64,000 nt of DNA from Stenomitos frigidus ULC18 (GTDB lineage: Bacteria; Cyanobacteriota; Cyanobacteriia; Leptolyngbyales; Leptolyngbyaceae): contig NZ_PVWK01000014.1 in assembly GCF_003003795.1 (NCBI RefSeq), positions 1 through 64,000 on the forward strand, in the 5' to 3' direction. A model generated the notes under the pieces. That model ran no database searches, had not been told where the DNA came from, and saw nothing but the letters and a program-made list of their open reading frames with translations. Shown here in pieces: positions 40,773-51,392 of this stretch (position 1 is the stretch's first letter; each line of letters opens with the position of its first letter). Position numbers and translations under genes: made by a program.

Positions 40773-43172
40773 ATGAGTACCAAGCGTTTTCGCGTCGCCT
40801 TCTCCTTTGCGGGAGAAAAGAGAGATTTTGTCAAAGCGATCGCGTCCCTTCTAGCTCAGCAATTTGGTGAGGATAAAATCCTCTACGACAAGTATCACGA
40901 GGCAGAGTTTGCCCGATATGACCTCGGCATTTATCTACCGAAGCTCTACGGTGAACAGTCAGACCTCATCGTCCCGGTGCTCTGTCCGAATTATGATACG
41001 AAGCGCTGGACGGGTTGGGAATGGATACACATCTATGGGTTACTCACCAAGGCAGATGGCTATCGCGTCATACCCTGCCGGTTCGAGTACGCCAACGCGG
41101 ATGGTCTTAGCCCCGCCTCTGGTTTCATCGAACTCGATCAAAAGACTCCAGAGCAAGCCGCCACACTCATTCTCGAACGGCTTGCCCTCAATGAAGGTAG
41201 GCCCAGGGATCACTACACAAAGGACTCCGGCAGCGGCGGAACGCATTCCAGCGCAAACATCCCCCACAACCTCCCGCGCCTGCAATCCTTCTTCGGACGC
41301 GAGGCTGAGTTGCAGAAAATCGCCGAAGCCCTTGCACCCGATGCGCGGGGTTGGGGGGCGCTGATTGATGGCCCCGGTGGTATCGGCAAGACCGCACTCG
41401 CCATCCGTGCCGCCGAATTAGTCCCTGCCGGGCGCTTCCGGCGCATCATTTTCCTCTCGTCGAAAGAGCGCGAACTCACCGCCGATGGGCAGCGGGCGCT
41501 GGGATACTTCGTGCTGCCGAGCTATCTGGAAATGCTTAATGCCATTGCCCGTGAGTTAGGGCAACCGGACCTGGCGAAAGCCCCGGAAGCCGAACGTTCA
41601 GAAGTCATCCTACGGGCTTTGCGGGAGGCGGACGTCTTGCTGGTGCTCGACAATCTGGAGACCCTCCCAGAAACCGATCGCGATCGGCTGTTCACCTTCC
41701 TCAATCGTCTTCCCCGTGGCTGTAGCGCCATTGTCACCAGCCGCCGTCGGTCGGATGCCAGCGCTAGCATCCTGCGCCTTGATAGACTCGACTGGCCCGC
41801 TGCCCAGTCCCTCCTCGCCGATCTGGCACAGCACAATGACCGGCTGGCTCCCACTACCGAGCCAGAACGCCGCGCCCTCTATGAGGAAACCGGTGGCAAC
41901 CCGCTGTTGATGCGCTGGGTCGTGGGGCAGCTCGGACTGGGGCGCTGCAAAACCATCGCCGCTGCGCTCGACTTTCTGCGCCGTGCGCCAGCAGAGAATA
42001 ACCCGCTGGAATTTGTCTTTGGTGACCTGCTCGACACCTTCACCACCAACGAAACCCAGGTTCTCGCTGCGCTCACCCATTTCACCCGGCTGATGCCGAC
42101 AACGTTCATCGCCGAACTCGCCAGCCTCAATGAAGCCGCCGCCCAGGGTGCCCTGAGCGATCTTGCCAACCGGGCACTGGTGCTGCCAGACGCAGAGGAA
42201 CGCCACTTTGCCCTCGTGCCCCTGGTTGCCGACTTCCTGCGGAAGCAAAAGCCAGAGGTCGTGGCGGAGACCGGCAACCGCCTGGAGCAGCGCGCCTATG
42301 CCCTCATCGTCGAGAACGGTTATCGGGAGTATGATCGCTTCCCGGTGCTGGATGCCGCCTGGCCCACTGTTGCCGCCGCGATACCGCTGTTTCTCGCCGG
42401 TCCCAATCCCCGCCTGCAAACAGTGTGCACTGCGCTCCAAACCTTCCTCAACTTCACGGGCCGCTGGGATGAATGGCTCTCCCTCAACCAGCAGGCGGAA
42501 GCCAGGGCGATCGCGGCAGGCGATTGGAACAAGGCGGGTTGGCGGGCCTATCAAGTGGGAGAGATTCACAGGCTGCGCCAGCAGGCGGACGCAGTGCTGG
42601 ACTGTGCCGACCGGGCGGCGGCGCATTGGCAGTCCGCGGGTGCTCGTGAGCGGGCTACCGCCATCCACTTGCGTGGCAAAGGGCACCAGTTAAAGCAGGA
42701 TTACCCCGCCGCGCTCAGCGCCTACCGCGAGGCGCTCGACCTGTATCGCAGTTTGTCTGCCGAGAGCGAGGAGGTGGCCCTCACCCTGAATAGCCTCGCT
42801 GATATCGAGCAGCGCTCCGGCGATCTCACGGCGGCAGAGCAGGATTATCGCGAAGCGCTGCGGGTAGCCCGGGCGATCGGTGACGCTGAGGGCGTGGCCA
42901 GCTATACGGGCAATCTGGCTGCGCTGGTCCTGGATCGGAAAGACTGGTCGGGGGCCGAGACTCTTGCCCGCGAGGCTCTGCCCTTAGCAGAAAAGGTGGG
43001 TCGCCAGCAATTGATTGCCTCCAATTGCCGCCGCATTGCCAAAGCCCTGGTGCGCCAGGGCCAGGCCGCCGAGGCTCTGCCCTACGCCCGTCGGGCCGTG
43101 ACCATCTACACCCAACTCGGCTCACCCGACCTCGCCAGTGCCCAGGCGACGCTGCGGGAGTGCGAGGGCTGA
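40773..43172 (+). CDS. TIR-like/NB-ARC/TPR protein (bacterial NLR-like)
   Basis: This protein has 799 residues. The TIR/SEFIR-like domain (about 1-140) starts RFRVAFSFAGEKRDFV and has VPVLCPNYDTKRWTGWEW; Glu83 in that motif is the candidate NADase glutamate. The NB-ARC-type STAND ATPase (about 170-480) has FFGREAEL, Walker A GPGGIGKT (200-207), Walker B VLLVLDNLE (288-296), IVTSRRR (sensor 1) and GGNPLLMRWVVGQL (GxP-like). C-terminal TPRs span about 560-790. The ATG at 40773 gives a clean TIR start; the 17 residues before it are not conserved in character. The G+C content seems higher than in its neighbours, hinting at transfer. Domain order matches NLR-like antiphage or stress sensors; the function is inferred. 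Confidence 0.82.
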   Translation: MSTKRFRVAFSFAGEKRDFVKAIASLLAQQFGEDKILYDKYHEAEFARYDLGIYLPKLYGEQSDLIVPVLCPNYDTKRWTGWEWIHIYGLLTKADGYRVIPCRFEYANADGLSPASGFIELDQKTPEQAATLILERLALNEGRPRDHYTKDSGSGGTHSSANIPHNLPRLQSFFGREAELQKIAEALAPDARGWGALIDGPGGIGKTALAIRAAELVPAGRFRRIIFLSSKERELTADGQRALGYFVLPSYLEMLNAIARELGQPDLAKAPEAERSEVILRALREADVLLVLDNLETLPETDRDRLFTFLNRLPRGCSAIVTSRRRSDASASILRLDRLDWPAAQSLLADLAQHNDRLAPTTEPERRALYEETGGNPLLMRWVVGQLGLGRCKTIAAALDFLRRAPAENNPLEFVFGDLLDTFTTNETQVLAALTHFTRLMPTTFIAELASLNEAAAQGALSDLANRALVLPDAEERHFALVPLVADFLRKQKPEVVAETGNRLEQRAYALIVENGYREYDRFPVLDAAWPTVAAAIPLFLAGPNPRLQTVCTALQTFLNFTGRWDEWLSLNQQAEARAIAAGDWNKAGWRAYQVGEIHRLRQQADAVLDCADRAAAHWQSAGARERATAIHLRGKGHQLKQDYPAALSAYREALDLYRSLSAESEEVALTLNSLADIEQRSGDLTAAEQDYREALRVARAIGDAEGVASYTGNLAALVLDRKDWSGAETLAREALPLAEKVGRQQLIASNCRRIAKALVRQGQAAEALPYARRAVTIYTQLGSPDLASAQATLRECEG

Positions 43173-43258
43173 TCGCCGTAGGCTGGGTTGATGACAGGCA
43201 ACAACTGCTCTCTGTGCATGGTTAGTCTCAGGTAGCCCGTATGAGTTGAGAGGAAGAT

Positions 43259-43862
43259 GTGGATAAATACATCATTACAAGAGAAGAAATTGAGACATAC
43301 GAAGGCGTTGCTAAAACTCATTTTCTCAATGTCAATGCTCGTCGATTGAATAAATCGTTGGGAGACCTGACAGGCTTATCTGGTTTTGGGTTTCATATCA
43401 TCGAGATCCAACCTGGCTATGACTCGACTGAGTTACATAAGCACTACCACGAAGATGAGTGTGTCTATATTCTTGAAGGCGAGGCAGAAGCAACGATCGG
43501 AGACAACACCTAAACCCCATCCATGTTGAGACCTGGAGTTTTTGAGCATAGTCTAACGGAGTTTGGAGATCCTAACGGGTAGGCTTTCCAGCCATATTCT
43601 CGAAACTACGGTTTTCAAGCTGGACGAGGTATATCCTGTAAAAGCAGGCGATTTTATCGGTTATCGGGCTGGTGGAGAACCACATAAGCTTAGAAATAAC
43701 GGTAACACCTTGTTAAAGTGCATCGTTGTTGGTCAACGCCTTGAGCATGACGTTGGTGATTATCCAAACCTGAAAAAGCGCATTTATCGAAACAAAGGCT
43801 TGAAATGGAACCTTGTCGATCTTGAAACCATTGATGAGCCAATTGCCGGGAAAAAGACCTGA
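43259..43862 (+). pseudogene. Cupin gene split by a MITE
   Basis: The two halves together make a normal cupin of about 160 residues: residues 1-84 end ILEGEAEATIGDNT, and the second half resumes YPVKAGDFIGYRAGGEPH and ends near DEPIAGKKT. Removing the 121 bp at 43511-43631 restores an uninterrupted frame NT-YPVK. The metal ligands HKHYHEDE and the second-motif PH are kept, so the break looks recent. The GTG at 43259 has a GAGG 6 nt upstream. As it stands, translation ends at the TAA made by the insertion; the C-terminal half may be untranslated. Confidence 0.85.
43513..43631. mobile_element. MITE-3, 119 bp, inserted in the cupin gene
   Basis: The terminal inverted repeats match at about 20 of 28 positions (ACCCCATCC... 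against ACCTCGTCC...). TA lies on both sides (43511-43512 and 43632-43633), so the ancestral site AACACCTATCCTG was duplicated at TA. There is no ORF inside. Confidence 0.75.
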
Positions 43863-44004
43863 CAATTGCTAAACATGGCAGAATTACTGGCTCTGTACCG
43901 TTGGCAAACCAACTTGTTGAGCACCTTGATTGTCCTGGAATTGAATCGGAGAGGCTATTTGCCGTTGCTGAACTATGATCGCTAACGTCCAAAGGGTATG
44001 ACCA

Positions 44005-44391
44005 ATGTTCAGCAACGGTATTCATCACGTCGCGATTATTTGCTCTGACTATGAGCGATCGAAGCACTTCTACGTCAACATCCTGGGCTTCCCCATCATC
44101 CAGGAAACCTTTCGAGCGGCTCGCAATTCCTACAAGCTGGATTTAGATGTGGGCAATAGTGGGGCGATCGAGCTGTTTTCCTTTCCCAATCCGCCCGATC
44201 GGCCCAGCAAACCAGAAGCCTGTGGACTCAGACATCTCGCCTTTAAAGTCGATGACCTGGATGCCTCTGTTGCCTACCTCACCACCAACGGCATCGCTGT
44301 CGAAGCCATTCGCACCGACGAACTCACCAGCAAACGCTTCACCTTCTTCAAAGACCCAGATGGATTGCCTTTGGAGCTGTATGAAATATAG
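44005..44391 (+). CDS. VOC family protein (GloA2/YaeR-like)
   Basis: This 128-residue protein is a single vicinal-oxygen-chelate unit with two beta-alpha-beta-beta-beta modules. The metal ligands of the family are present: His in GIHHVAI, Glu in AIELFSF, His in LRHLAF and Glu in PLELYEI. Similar proteins are annotated as glyoxalase-like enzymes of unknown substrate. The ATG at 44005 is clear. It stands 140 nt after the broken cupin. Confidence 0.85.
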   Translation: MFSNGIHHVAIICSDYERSKHFYVNILGFPIIQETFRAARNSYKLDLDVGNSGAIELFSFPNPPDRPSKPEACGLRHLAFKVDDLDASVAYLTTNGIAVEAIRTDELTSKRFTFFKDPDGLPLELYEI

Positions 44392-44399
44392 GGAGAGCA

Positions 44400-44527
44400 T
44401 TCAGCTATTAGCTATCAACCGTCAGCAATGAGCGGTCAGCAGCTAGCCATTACCGCTGACCACTGACCGCTGACCACTCACTCCTCTCACCGCTCACCTC
44501 CCCTCATTCACTCCTCTCACCGCTCCC
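44400..44527. repeat. Heptamer field before ppk1
   Basis: TATCAGC-like, GGTCAGC and CCACTGA/CCGCTGA units are followed by CTCCTCTCACCGCTC repeated at 15-30 bp distance. They fill the gap between the VOC gene and ppk1, including the region where the ppk1 promoter should be. Confidence 0.8.
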
Positions 44528-44598
44528 ATGTGTTCCGCAACACTTTCCATTCAAAGCCATTTCTGGGAGGATCTCAGCAAAGAGCCACAGGTAGATTC

Positions 44599-46737
44599 AT
44601 GACAAGAGCGAGAGAGGCCAAGCCAGAGCTTAACCTGAGTGACCCGCAATACTATTTCAACCGCGAGTTGAGCTGGCTTGAGTTTAATCATCGTGTCTTG
44701 CATGAAGCCCTTGACCCGCGCACGCCGCTGCTAGAACGGTTGAAGTTTTTGGCGATCTTTAGCTCCAACCTGGATGAATTCTTCATGGTCCGGGTGGCGA
44801 TTCTGACGCAGCAAGTTGAAGCAGAGGTCGATAAGCTGACTCCCGATGGCAAAACGCCAAAGCAGACACTGGACGCGCTGAGTCAACGTTTGCGCCCAAT
44901 GGTGACCGAGCAGCATCGCCACTTCGAGCATGTACTGCGTCCACTCTTGCTTGAAAACGGGGTTCATCTCCTCAACTACATGGATCTAAACCAGGAACAG
45001 CGACGCTATTTGCAGCAATTTTTTGAGCAGCGAGTGTTTCCCATTCTGACCCCGCTGGCGGTTGACCCCGCCCATCCGTTTCCCTACATCTCCAACCTCA
45101 GCCTCAATCTGGCAGTGCTGGTGAAAGATCCCATCACGCACAAAGAGCTGTTTGCCAGGGTTAAAGTGCCCAATAGTCTACCTCGCTTTGTCACGCTGCC
45201 CTCAGACCTGCATCCGCCCGATCGCACCTGCGTCTGGGCTGGTGTACCGCTAGAACAGGTAATTGCCCACAATTTGGAGCTGCTTTTTCCGGGCATGAAT
45301 ATCCAGGAGTATTCCTTGTTTCGGATTACGCGCGATGCCGATCTGGAACTGGAAGAGGACTTAACTCACGACCTGCTGCTAGTGATTCAACAAGAGCTGC
45401 GGAAGCGTCGTATGGGCGGTGCAGTGGTGCGACTGGAGATTGAAGCCTCTGCCTCGAAAGCCGTGCGCGATCGCCTGATGCAAGAAAAGGAATTGACCGA
45501 TCGTGATGTCTACGACGTTGAGGGTCTGTTGAACCTCAAGGATCTGATGTCGTTGTTAGCTGTACCGCTACCAGACTTGAAAGATGAGCCCTGGACGCCC
45601 GTAGTACCCGCTCGGCTGCGTCAACTCACGGAGACGACAGCGGATGTTACGTTGCCCTCAGAGACAGGGGAAGATATTTTCACGATCATTCGTCAGCAAG
45701 ATTTACTGGTTCATCACCCCTACGAGTCATTCACGGCATCGGTCGAACACTTTATTACCCACTCTGCCCACGATCTAGATGTGCTGGCAATCAAAATGAC
45801 GCTGTATCGCACGTCTGGCGATTCGCCGATCGTCAAAGCCTTGATTACAGCTGCGGAAAATGGGAAGCAGGTTGCCGTCTTAATCGAACTGAAAGCCCGT
45901 TTTGATGAAGAAAATAACATCAACTGGGCGCGGCGACTGGAAGAAGCGGGCGTCAATGTCATTTACGGCGTGGTCGGCTTAAAAACTCACACCAAAGTAG
46001 TTCTGATTGTGAGACAGGAAGGCGATGACATCCGTCGCTATGTGCATATTGGCACGGGAAATTACAATTCCAAGACCGCGAAGCTCTACACCGATCTAGG
46101 GCTGTTTAGCTGTAAAGAAGACCTGGGAGCAGATTTGACCGATCTGTTCAACTTTCTCACCGGCTACTCGCGGCAACAGTCGTATCGCAAGCTGCTCGTA
46201 GCTCCAGTGAATCTGCGCGATCGCATGATTGCCCTTATTCGTCGAGAAGCCGAACACGCCAGTCGGGGCGATCGCGGTCGCATCATCGCCAAAATGAATT
46301 CTCTGGTTGACCCCAAAATTATCAAAGCTCTGTACGAAGCGTCTCAAGCGGGTGTGGAGATTGACCTGATTATTCGCGGTATGTGCTGCCTCCGTCCCAG
46401 CGTCCCAGGCGTGAGCGATCGCATTCGGGTGGTCAGCATTGTCGGTCGCTTTTTGGAACATTCCCGCATCTTCCATTTCCACAACAACGGGGAGGAAGAG
46501 GTATTCATTGGTAGTGCCGACTGGATGCCCCGCAACCTGGATCGTCGCGTCGAAGCCATCACACCGGTTGAAGAGCCATCACTCGCAGCGAAACTCCGCG
46601 CCATTCTGGATATTTTCTTAGCCGACAACCGTCACGCCTGGGATTTACAGCCCGACGGTGCCTACACACAACGGCACCCTCACGCTGCACCGGAACGCGA
46701 TGCTCAAATCGAGTTAGCACAACAGGCACAGCAATAG
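44599..46737 (+). CDS. ppk1: Polyphosphate kinase 1
   Basis: PPK1 makes inorganic polyphosphate from ATP. This 712-residue enzyme has the N domain start YYFNRELSWLEFNHRVL, the DE-FFMVRVA block, two PLD-like domains with the phosphohistidine motif VGLKTHTKV, HIGTGNYN, and GRFLEHSRIFHF carrying the second conserved His. The ATG at 44599 (MTRAREAKP) is preferred over an upstream GTG at 44530, since the first 23 residues are unlike the family. Confidence 0.93.
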   Translation: MTRAREAKPELNLSDPQYYFNRELSWLEFNHRVLHEALDPRTPLLERLKFLAIFSSNLDEFFMVRVAILTQQVEAEVDKLTPDGKTPKQTLDALSQRLRPMVTEQHRHFEHVLRPLLLENGVHLLNYMDLNQEQRRYLQQFFEQRVFPILTPLAVDPAHPFPYISNLSLNLAVLVKDPITHKELFARVKVPNSLPRFVTLPSDLHPPDRTCVWAGVPLEQVIAHNLELLFPGMNIQEYSLFRITRDADLELEEDLTHDLLLVIQQELRKRRMGGAVVRLEIEASASKAVRDRLMQEKELTDRDVYDVEGLLNLKDLMSLLAVPLPDLKDEPWTPVVPARLRQLTETTADVTLPSETGEDIFTIIRQQDLLVHHPYESFTASVEHFITHSAHDLDVLAIKMTLYRTSGDSPIVKALITAAENGKQVAVLIELKARFDEENNINWARRLEEAGVNVIYGVVGLKTHTKVVLIVRQEGDDIRRYVHIGTGNYNSKTAKLYTDLGLFSCKEDLGADLTDLFNFLTGYSRQQSYRKLLVAPVNLRDRMIALIRREAEHASRGDRGRIIAKMNSLVDPKIIKALYEASQAGVEIDLIIRGMCCLRPSVPGVSDRIRVVSIVGRFLEHSRIFHFHNNGEEEVFIGSADWMPRNLDRRVEAITPVEEPSLAAKLRAILDIFLADNRHAWDLQPDGAYTQRHPHAAPERDAQIELAQQAQQ

Positions 46738-46747
46738 GCGGAGAGAC

Positions 46748-46866
46748 TGTTAAAACATAGCTATCAGCTTAAAACATAGCTATCAGCTTAAAACATAGCT
46801 ATCAGCTATCAGCTATCAGCTATCAGCTTTTCACTGACCACTGACCACTGACCACTGACGACTAAC
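46748..46866. repeat. 19-bp tandem repeat and TATCAGC heptamers after ppk1
   Basis: The 19-bp unit AAAACATAGCTATCAGCTT occurs three times, then TATCAGC four times in a row, then CCACTGA four times. The 19-mer ends in the same heptamer, so it appears built from it. Confidence 0.9.
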
Positions 46867-46875
46867 CGCACGTTA

Positions 46876-47823
46876 TTACGACAGCAAGTGAATACAAAGG
46901 CGATCGCGTCCCTTCGCCTTCGCTTCATACAGCGCTTTATCTGCCGCCGTGATCAGCGTTTCGGGCAAAAAGTTGAGAGTGCGATCGGGGATGCCGCTGG
47001 TCACGCCCAGGCTGAGCGTGACATACGGGCTCACACTAGAGTTGGGATGTTTGATCTGTAGTGCGTGCACGCTGGAGCGGATCATTTCGGCGACTTTTAC
47101 CGCGCCATCGATCGGCGTACTGGGCAAAATCACCGCAAACTCCTCCCCGCCGTAACGTGCAGCCAGATCACCGGGGCGTTTGGCTACCGCACCGATCGCA
47201 TTCGCAACCTGACGCAAGCAAGCGTCTCCAGCTCGATGCCCATACCCTTCGGCGTCGTTATAGCGTTTGAACAGATCCACGTCACAAAGAATCAGCGACA
47301 ACGTCTCTCCATGCCGCATCATCCGTCGCCATTCCTGGTCAAGATGCGCATCCAGCATCATGCGATTAGCCAGTTGCGTCAAGGCATCGACCGTTGCCAA
47401 TCGCTGAAACATTTTGGTCGCTGTTTCCAGTTGTTTCAATAACTGAGATTGTTGAATCAGCCTGCGCACACGTTGGCGCAAGACTGCCCAATGGATCGGC
47501 TTGGTAATATAGTCGGTTGCTCCGGCAGCAAACGCCCGATCGACCGAGATCTGGTCATCTAAACCGGTAATCATCAGCACTGGGGTATGGTCTGAACCAG
47601 GCAACGCTTGCAAATGGGCGCAGCATTCAAAGCCATCCATTACCGGCATCATGCCATCCAACAGCACAATGTCTGGTTGAAATCGAATGCACGCTTCAAT
47701 GCCTTCTTCACCATTGGTCGCCTCAATAATCTGGTAGCTCCCTTTTTCTAAGAAACGCCGGATCTGAGTGCGCATCATGTTTTCGTCATCAACGAGCAGG
47801 ATCAAGGGTGATGCTTTAGGCAT
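46876..47823 (-). CDS. Response regulator with GGDEF domain (diguanylate cyclase)
   Basis: This 315-residue protein has a REC domain (about 1-125; acidic patch VDDE, phosphoacceptor Asp in [13 protein letters not shown], Lys in YITKPI), then a GGDEF domain (about 150-312) with active-site GGEEF. An RxxD product-inhibition site (RPGD) stands five residues before it. It is likely to make cyclic di-GMP, controlled by phosphorylation. It lies 48 nt past the stop of the large hybrid kinase on the same strand, so that kinase is a plausible partner. Confidence 0.9.
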   Translation of the reverse strand: MPKASPLILLVDDENMMRTQIRRFLEKGSYQIIEATNGEEGIEACIRFQPDIVLLDGMMPVMDGFECCAHLQALPGSDHTPVLMITGLDDQISVDRAFAAGATDYITKPIHWAVLRQRVRRLIQQSQLLKQLETATKMFQRLATVDALTQLANRMMLDAHLDQEWRRMMRHGETLSLILCDVDLFKRYNDAEGYGHRAGDACLRQVANAIGAVAKRPGDLAARYGGEEFAVILPSTPIDGAVKVAEMIRSSVHALQIKHPNSSVSPYVTLSLGVTSGIPDRTLNFLPETLITAADKALYEAKAKGRDRLCIHLLS

Positions 47824-47870
47824 AAAGGTGAGAGACTAAACTGTTCCGGTCAGCGAAAAGCTTGCAGGCG

Positions 47871-50800
47871 TCATGATGGTTGGTGTGATTGTTCATGCCT
47901 TAAAGCGACTGCAACGCGTTTGTATTCCGCTTCCAGGCGCACAGTGATTGCAAGGCTCTGGTCGATCGGTGCACTGAGAGCAATGGTTTCTAATTCCTGA
48001 CAAACCTGACTGAGACCCATGGCACCGAGGGACGCACTGCTCGCTTTGAGCCCGTGGGCAACCCGTTGCACTTCCTTCAGGTTGTGTTGGTCGATGGCAG
48101 TGTGAGCTGTTTGCAAGAGGATAGGAGCCTCAGCAAGATAGCAATCAATTAATTCGGCAATCACTTCACTCCCAATTTCTCCCATTTCCTGCCGAAAAGA
48201 GGCCAAAACCGTTAAGTCCAACGCGGAGCGCTCTGGCTCTGGTGTGGGAGAAGTTTGGCAAAGTGGCGCAGCGGCCATCTCAGGGCTAGATTCAGGATGG
48301 TCAATCGTTATCTTTAAGGATGGGCAGAGACTGAGTACTTGAGCCAATTCCTCCATGCGCACTGGCTTACTGATATAGTCGTCCATGCCCGCTGCGAGGC
48401 AAATTTCGCGATCGCCCTGCATGGCATTAGCCGTCATCGCAATCAGGTAGGGCCGCCTCGGCACTTGCCATTGCTGACAGATACAACGAGCGGCTTCCAG
48501 CCCATCCATTTCTGGCATTTGCACGTCCAGCAACACCACATCATAGGGTTGGCGTTGCAACGCCTCTAAAACTTCCAGCCCATTCCCTGCGACATCGGCC
48601 CGGTAGCCCAAACGTTGCAACATGAGTAGGGCAATCTTCTGATTGACCAGGTGATCTTCTGCCAGCAAAATTCTGAGAGAGTGTACGCGATCGGCTGTAG
48701 CTTGGCAGTTGCTATTCACTAACGGTTGTGGTGTTGACATTGGCTGGGTACTAAACGTGTTGTTCAACGTTTTATAGAGTTGGGCGGCTTTAATAGGCTT
48801 ATTGAGAAATGCTGCAAAGTGGAGCTGGTCTTCCTGAGACAGATTTTCGGGCTTGCCGATCGAGGACAGCATCACCAGCGGCAAGGACTGGCAGCTAGGG
48901 ATGGTGCGCATTTCAGCAGCCAGCATCAAACCATCTATCACTGGCATTTGCATATCCAAAACTGCCAGATCAAAGCGTTCACCCCGGCGCATGAGCTCCA
49001 GAGCCTCTGCCCCAGAAGCCGCAGCCTGAGCCAGCATTTGCCAGGATTGAGTATACTGAGTCAGAATTTGTCGATTGGTTGCATTATCATCCACCAACAG
49101 CACTCGCTTACCCACCAGAGAGTGTTGTATGACAGGCGTTGCGACCTCTGGAGCAACCTGAGCGGCGATCGTAAAGTAGAAGGTAGAGCCAACCCCTGGC
49201 TGGCTTTCGACCCACATCTTGCCACCCATCAGCTCACTCAGTTTTTTGCTAATCACCAAGCCTAGTCCTGTCCCTCCGTACTGGCGAGTGGTCGAAGCAT
49301 CAACCTGACTAAAGGCTTTGAAGAGTCGTTCCAGCTTCGTACTCGGAATGCCAATGCCGGTATCTTTAACAGCAAACCGGATTTCGTAGAGTGGGGAGAC
49401 GTATTTGGCATAAGCTGTTTTGAGCGGAACAGCATCAAGCGGTTGGGCATCAACCGTCACCACAACCTCGCCTGCCTCTGTAAATTTAATGGCATTGTTG
49501 AGCAAGTTAACGAGAATTTGCCGCAGACGAGTGACATCACCGAGCAGCCGTTGGGGTACAGCAGGGGTACTCCAATAAGCGAGCTCTAGCCCTTTCTCAG
49601 AGGCTTTCGTTGCCAACAAATCCAGCGCTTCTTCAAGACAAGTCAGCGGACTGAAGGGATGTTGCTCCAGATCCAGGTTGCCCGATTCAATTTTGGAGAA
49701 GTCCAAAATGTCATTAATAATCGTTAAAAGAGAATCACTGCTGGTGCGGATGATTTCGATGTAATCCTGCTGCTGAGGCGTTAGTGACATATCGAGCAAC
49801 AACCCAGTCATGCCAATAACGGCATTCATCGGCGTGCGGATTTCGTGGCTCATGGTCGCCAAAAAGTTGCTTTTTGCTTGGTTGGCTTTATCAGCCGCCA
49901 ATCGTGCCTCCTGCAAGGCAACATTTTGGATGGTGAGTTGCTCTCGCTGCTGCATCTCTTGTTCCAGCAGTTGCGCTTGCGCTAGGGCAATACCAACCTG
50001 GTCTGCTAATTGAGTCAGCAGAGTGGTTTCATAGGTGTGCCAATGTCTAGGATGAGCACACTGATGCGCGATTAAAAGCCCCCAGAGACGGGGTTTACCG
50101 ATCGTGCCCTGCGCTTGAATGATGGGAACGACCAGGTTAGCTTTGACCTGAAATTGAGTTAGCAGTTTTTTGTGACAGTTCGTTAAGGATGACTGGTCAA
50201 GATCGTCAATCGCCTGCGTTTTGCCTGCATCATACTGCCGCCAACCACCTGCTTTAAAACAGGTGTCTTCAATAGTGAGGCCAAGGGTCGATGTCCAACC
50301 AGCGGCAACGGATTCGACAACAACAGTCCCATCCCAGTCTGGCTCAAAGCGGTAGATGATGACTCGATCGGCCTGCAGAAACTGCCGCACTTCAGTCACA
50401 GTGGTAGTGAGAATTTCATCCAAGTTGAGTGACTGGCGAATCCGTGATGTGATGGCGTTAAGTAGATTAGCTCGATGGTTTTGGTGTTCCAGGTCTGCTT
50501 CTACCTGCTTGCGATCGGTGATATCCGTCACGCTACCTTCATAGCCGATTGGTTGCCCTAAGGCATCATAGACAAGGCGTGCATTTTCTGAAATCCAGAT
50601 GCGTTCACCTGTTTTGCAATAGACCTGAGACTCAAAACCAGAAACCTTGCCATTCGCCTCGATTAACTGCACAAACGCCTGTCGCTGCACAGAATCGACA
50701 TAAAGCTGCTGCTGAAGATCCGTAAGCGAAGCCATTAACTCATCTGGCGAGCGATAACCGTAGATGCTGGCCAGCATTGGATTCGCCCTGAGATACCGTC

Positions 50801-51392
50801 CTGTTAGCGTTGTCCGATAAAGCCCTTCTACTGCATTTTCAAAGAGATCGCGGTACTCTACTTCGGTCTGCTGCTGCACTAAAAGGGTGCGTGTGAGCGT
50901 TGCAACCGTCCGTCGTAGCTCTAATTGAGCGATGACCTGACGGGCGATCGCTGACAAGGCGTCTAGCTCCTGCTCCGTCAACTGTCTGGGACAATGGTCA
51001 AGGACACAGAGCGTTCCCAACGGGTAACCTTCTGGGTTGATTAAAGGGACTCCAGCATACGATCGCACATAGGGTACCCCTGTCACCAAAGGATTGGCAG
51101 CAAACCGCTGGTCGTCTAGAGTATCGGGCACAACCAACACATCTGGTTGCAGAATGGCATGAGCACAAAAGGCTACATCGCGACTTGTTTCGGTTGCTTC
51201 TAACCCAACACTTGCTTTGAACCACTGTCGGTGCTGGTCAAGCAGACTCACCAGGGCGATCGGCGTCCCACAGATCGAAGCAGCTAGCTTTGTCAGGTCA
51301 TCGAACGCGTCTTCTGCTGCTGTATCGAGGACACAATAGCTCAACAGCGCTTCAATACGTTGGGCTTCGTTAGTGGGAAGTGGAGCCTGCAT
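47871..51392 (-). CDS. Hybrid sensor histidine kinase GAF-PAS-GAF-HK-REC-REC-HPt
   Basis: This protein has 1173 residues. A GAF domain (about 10-165, starting [15 protein letters not shown]) and a PAS/PAC (about 185-310) lead to a second GAF (about 325-490) of the phytochrome-like type; I see no clear bilin-binding Cys-His pair. Then come HisKA with [13 protein letters not shown], HATPase with DTGIGIP and GTGLGL, two REC domains ([24 protein letters not shown]), and an HPt with [12 protein letters not shown]. There is no TM helix, so it is cytoplasmic. The ATG at 51392 is preferred over the long frame to 51557 because GAF homology starts there. It is followed by a REC-GGDEF gene. Confidence 0.9.
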   Translation of the reverse strand: MQAPLPTNEAQRIEALLSYCVLDTAAEDAFDDLTKLAASICGTPIALVSLLDQHRQWFKASVGLEATETSRDVAFCAHAILQPDVLVVPDTLDDQRFAANPLVTGVPYVRSYAGVPLINPEGYPLGTLCVLDHCPRQLTEQELDALSAIARQVIAQLELRRTVATLTRTLLVQQQTEVEYRDLFENAVEGLYRTTLTGRYLRANPMLASIYGYRSPDELMASLTDLQQQLYVDSVQRQAFVQLIEANGKVSGFESQVYCKTGERIWISENARLVYDALGQPIGYEGSVTDITDRKQVEADLEHQNHRANLLNAITSRIRQSLNLDEILTTTVTEVRQFLQADRVIIYRFEPDWDGTVVVESVAAGWTSTLGLTIEDTCFKAGGWRQYDAGKTQAIDDLDQSSLTNCHKKLLTQFQVKANLVVPIIQAQGTIGKPRLWGLLIAHQCAHPRHWHTYETTLLTQLADQVGIALAQAQLLEQEMQQREQLTIQNVALQEARLAADKANQAKSNFLATMSHEIRTPMNAVIGMTGLLLDMSLTPQQQDYIEIIRTSSDSLLTIINDILDFSKIESGNLDLEQHPFSPLTCLEEALDLLATKASEKGLELAYWSTPAVPQRLLGDVTRLRQILVNLLNNAIKFTEAGEVVVTVDAQPLDAVPLKTAYAKYVSPLYEIRFAVKDTGIGIPSTKLERLFKAFSQVDASTTRQYGGTGLGLVISKKLSELMGGKMWVESQPGVGSTFYFTIAAQVAPEVATPVIQHSLVGKRVLLVDDNATNRQILTQYTQSWQMLAQAAASGAEALELMRRGERFDLAVLDMQMPVIDGLMLAAEMRTIPSCQSLPLVMLSSIGKPENLSQEDQLHFAAFLNKPIKAAQLYKTLNNTFSTQPMSTPQPLVNSNCQATADRVHSLRILLAEDHLVNQKIALLMLQRLGYRADVAGNGLEVLEALQRQPYDVVLLDVQMPEMDGLEAARCICQQWQVPRRPYLIAMTANAMQGDREICLAAGMDDYISKPVRMEELAQVLSLCPSLKITIDHPESSPEMAAAPLCQTSPTPEPERSALDLTVLASFRQEMGEIGSEVIAELIDCYLAEAPILLQTAHTAIDQHNLKEVQRVAHGLKASSASLGAMGLSQVCQELETIALSAPIDQSLAITVRLEAEYKRVAVALRHEQSHQPS

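Noticed and set aside
43875-43985. 36-codon ORF MAELLALYRW... and another frame ending LVEHLDCPGIESERLFAVAEL between the cupin and VOC genes
   Set aside because: Both are short, overlap each other and have no start with a Shine-Dalgarno sequence. The second may be a gene remnant, but nothing supports it further.
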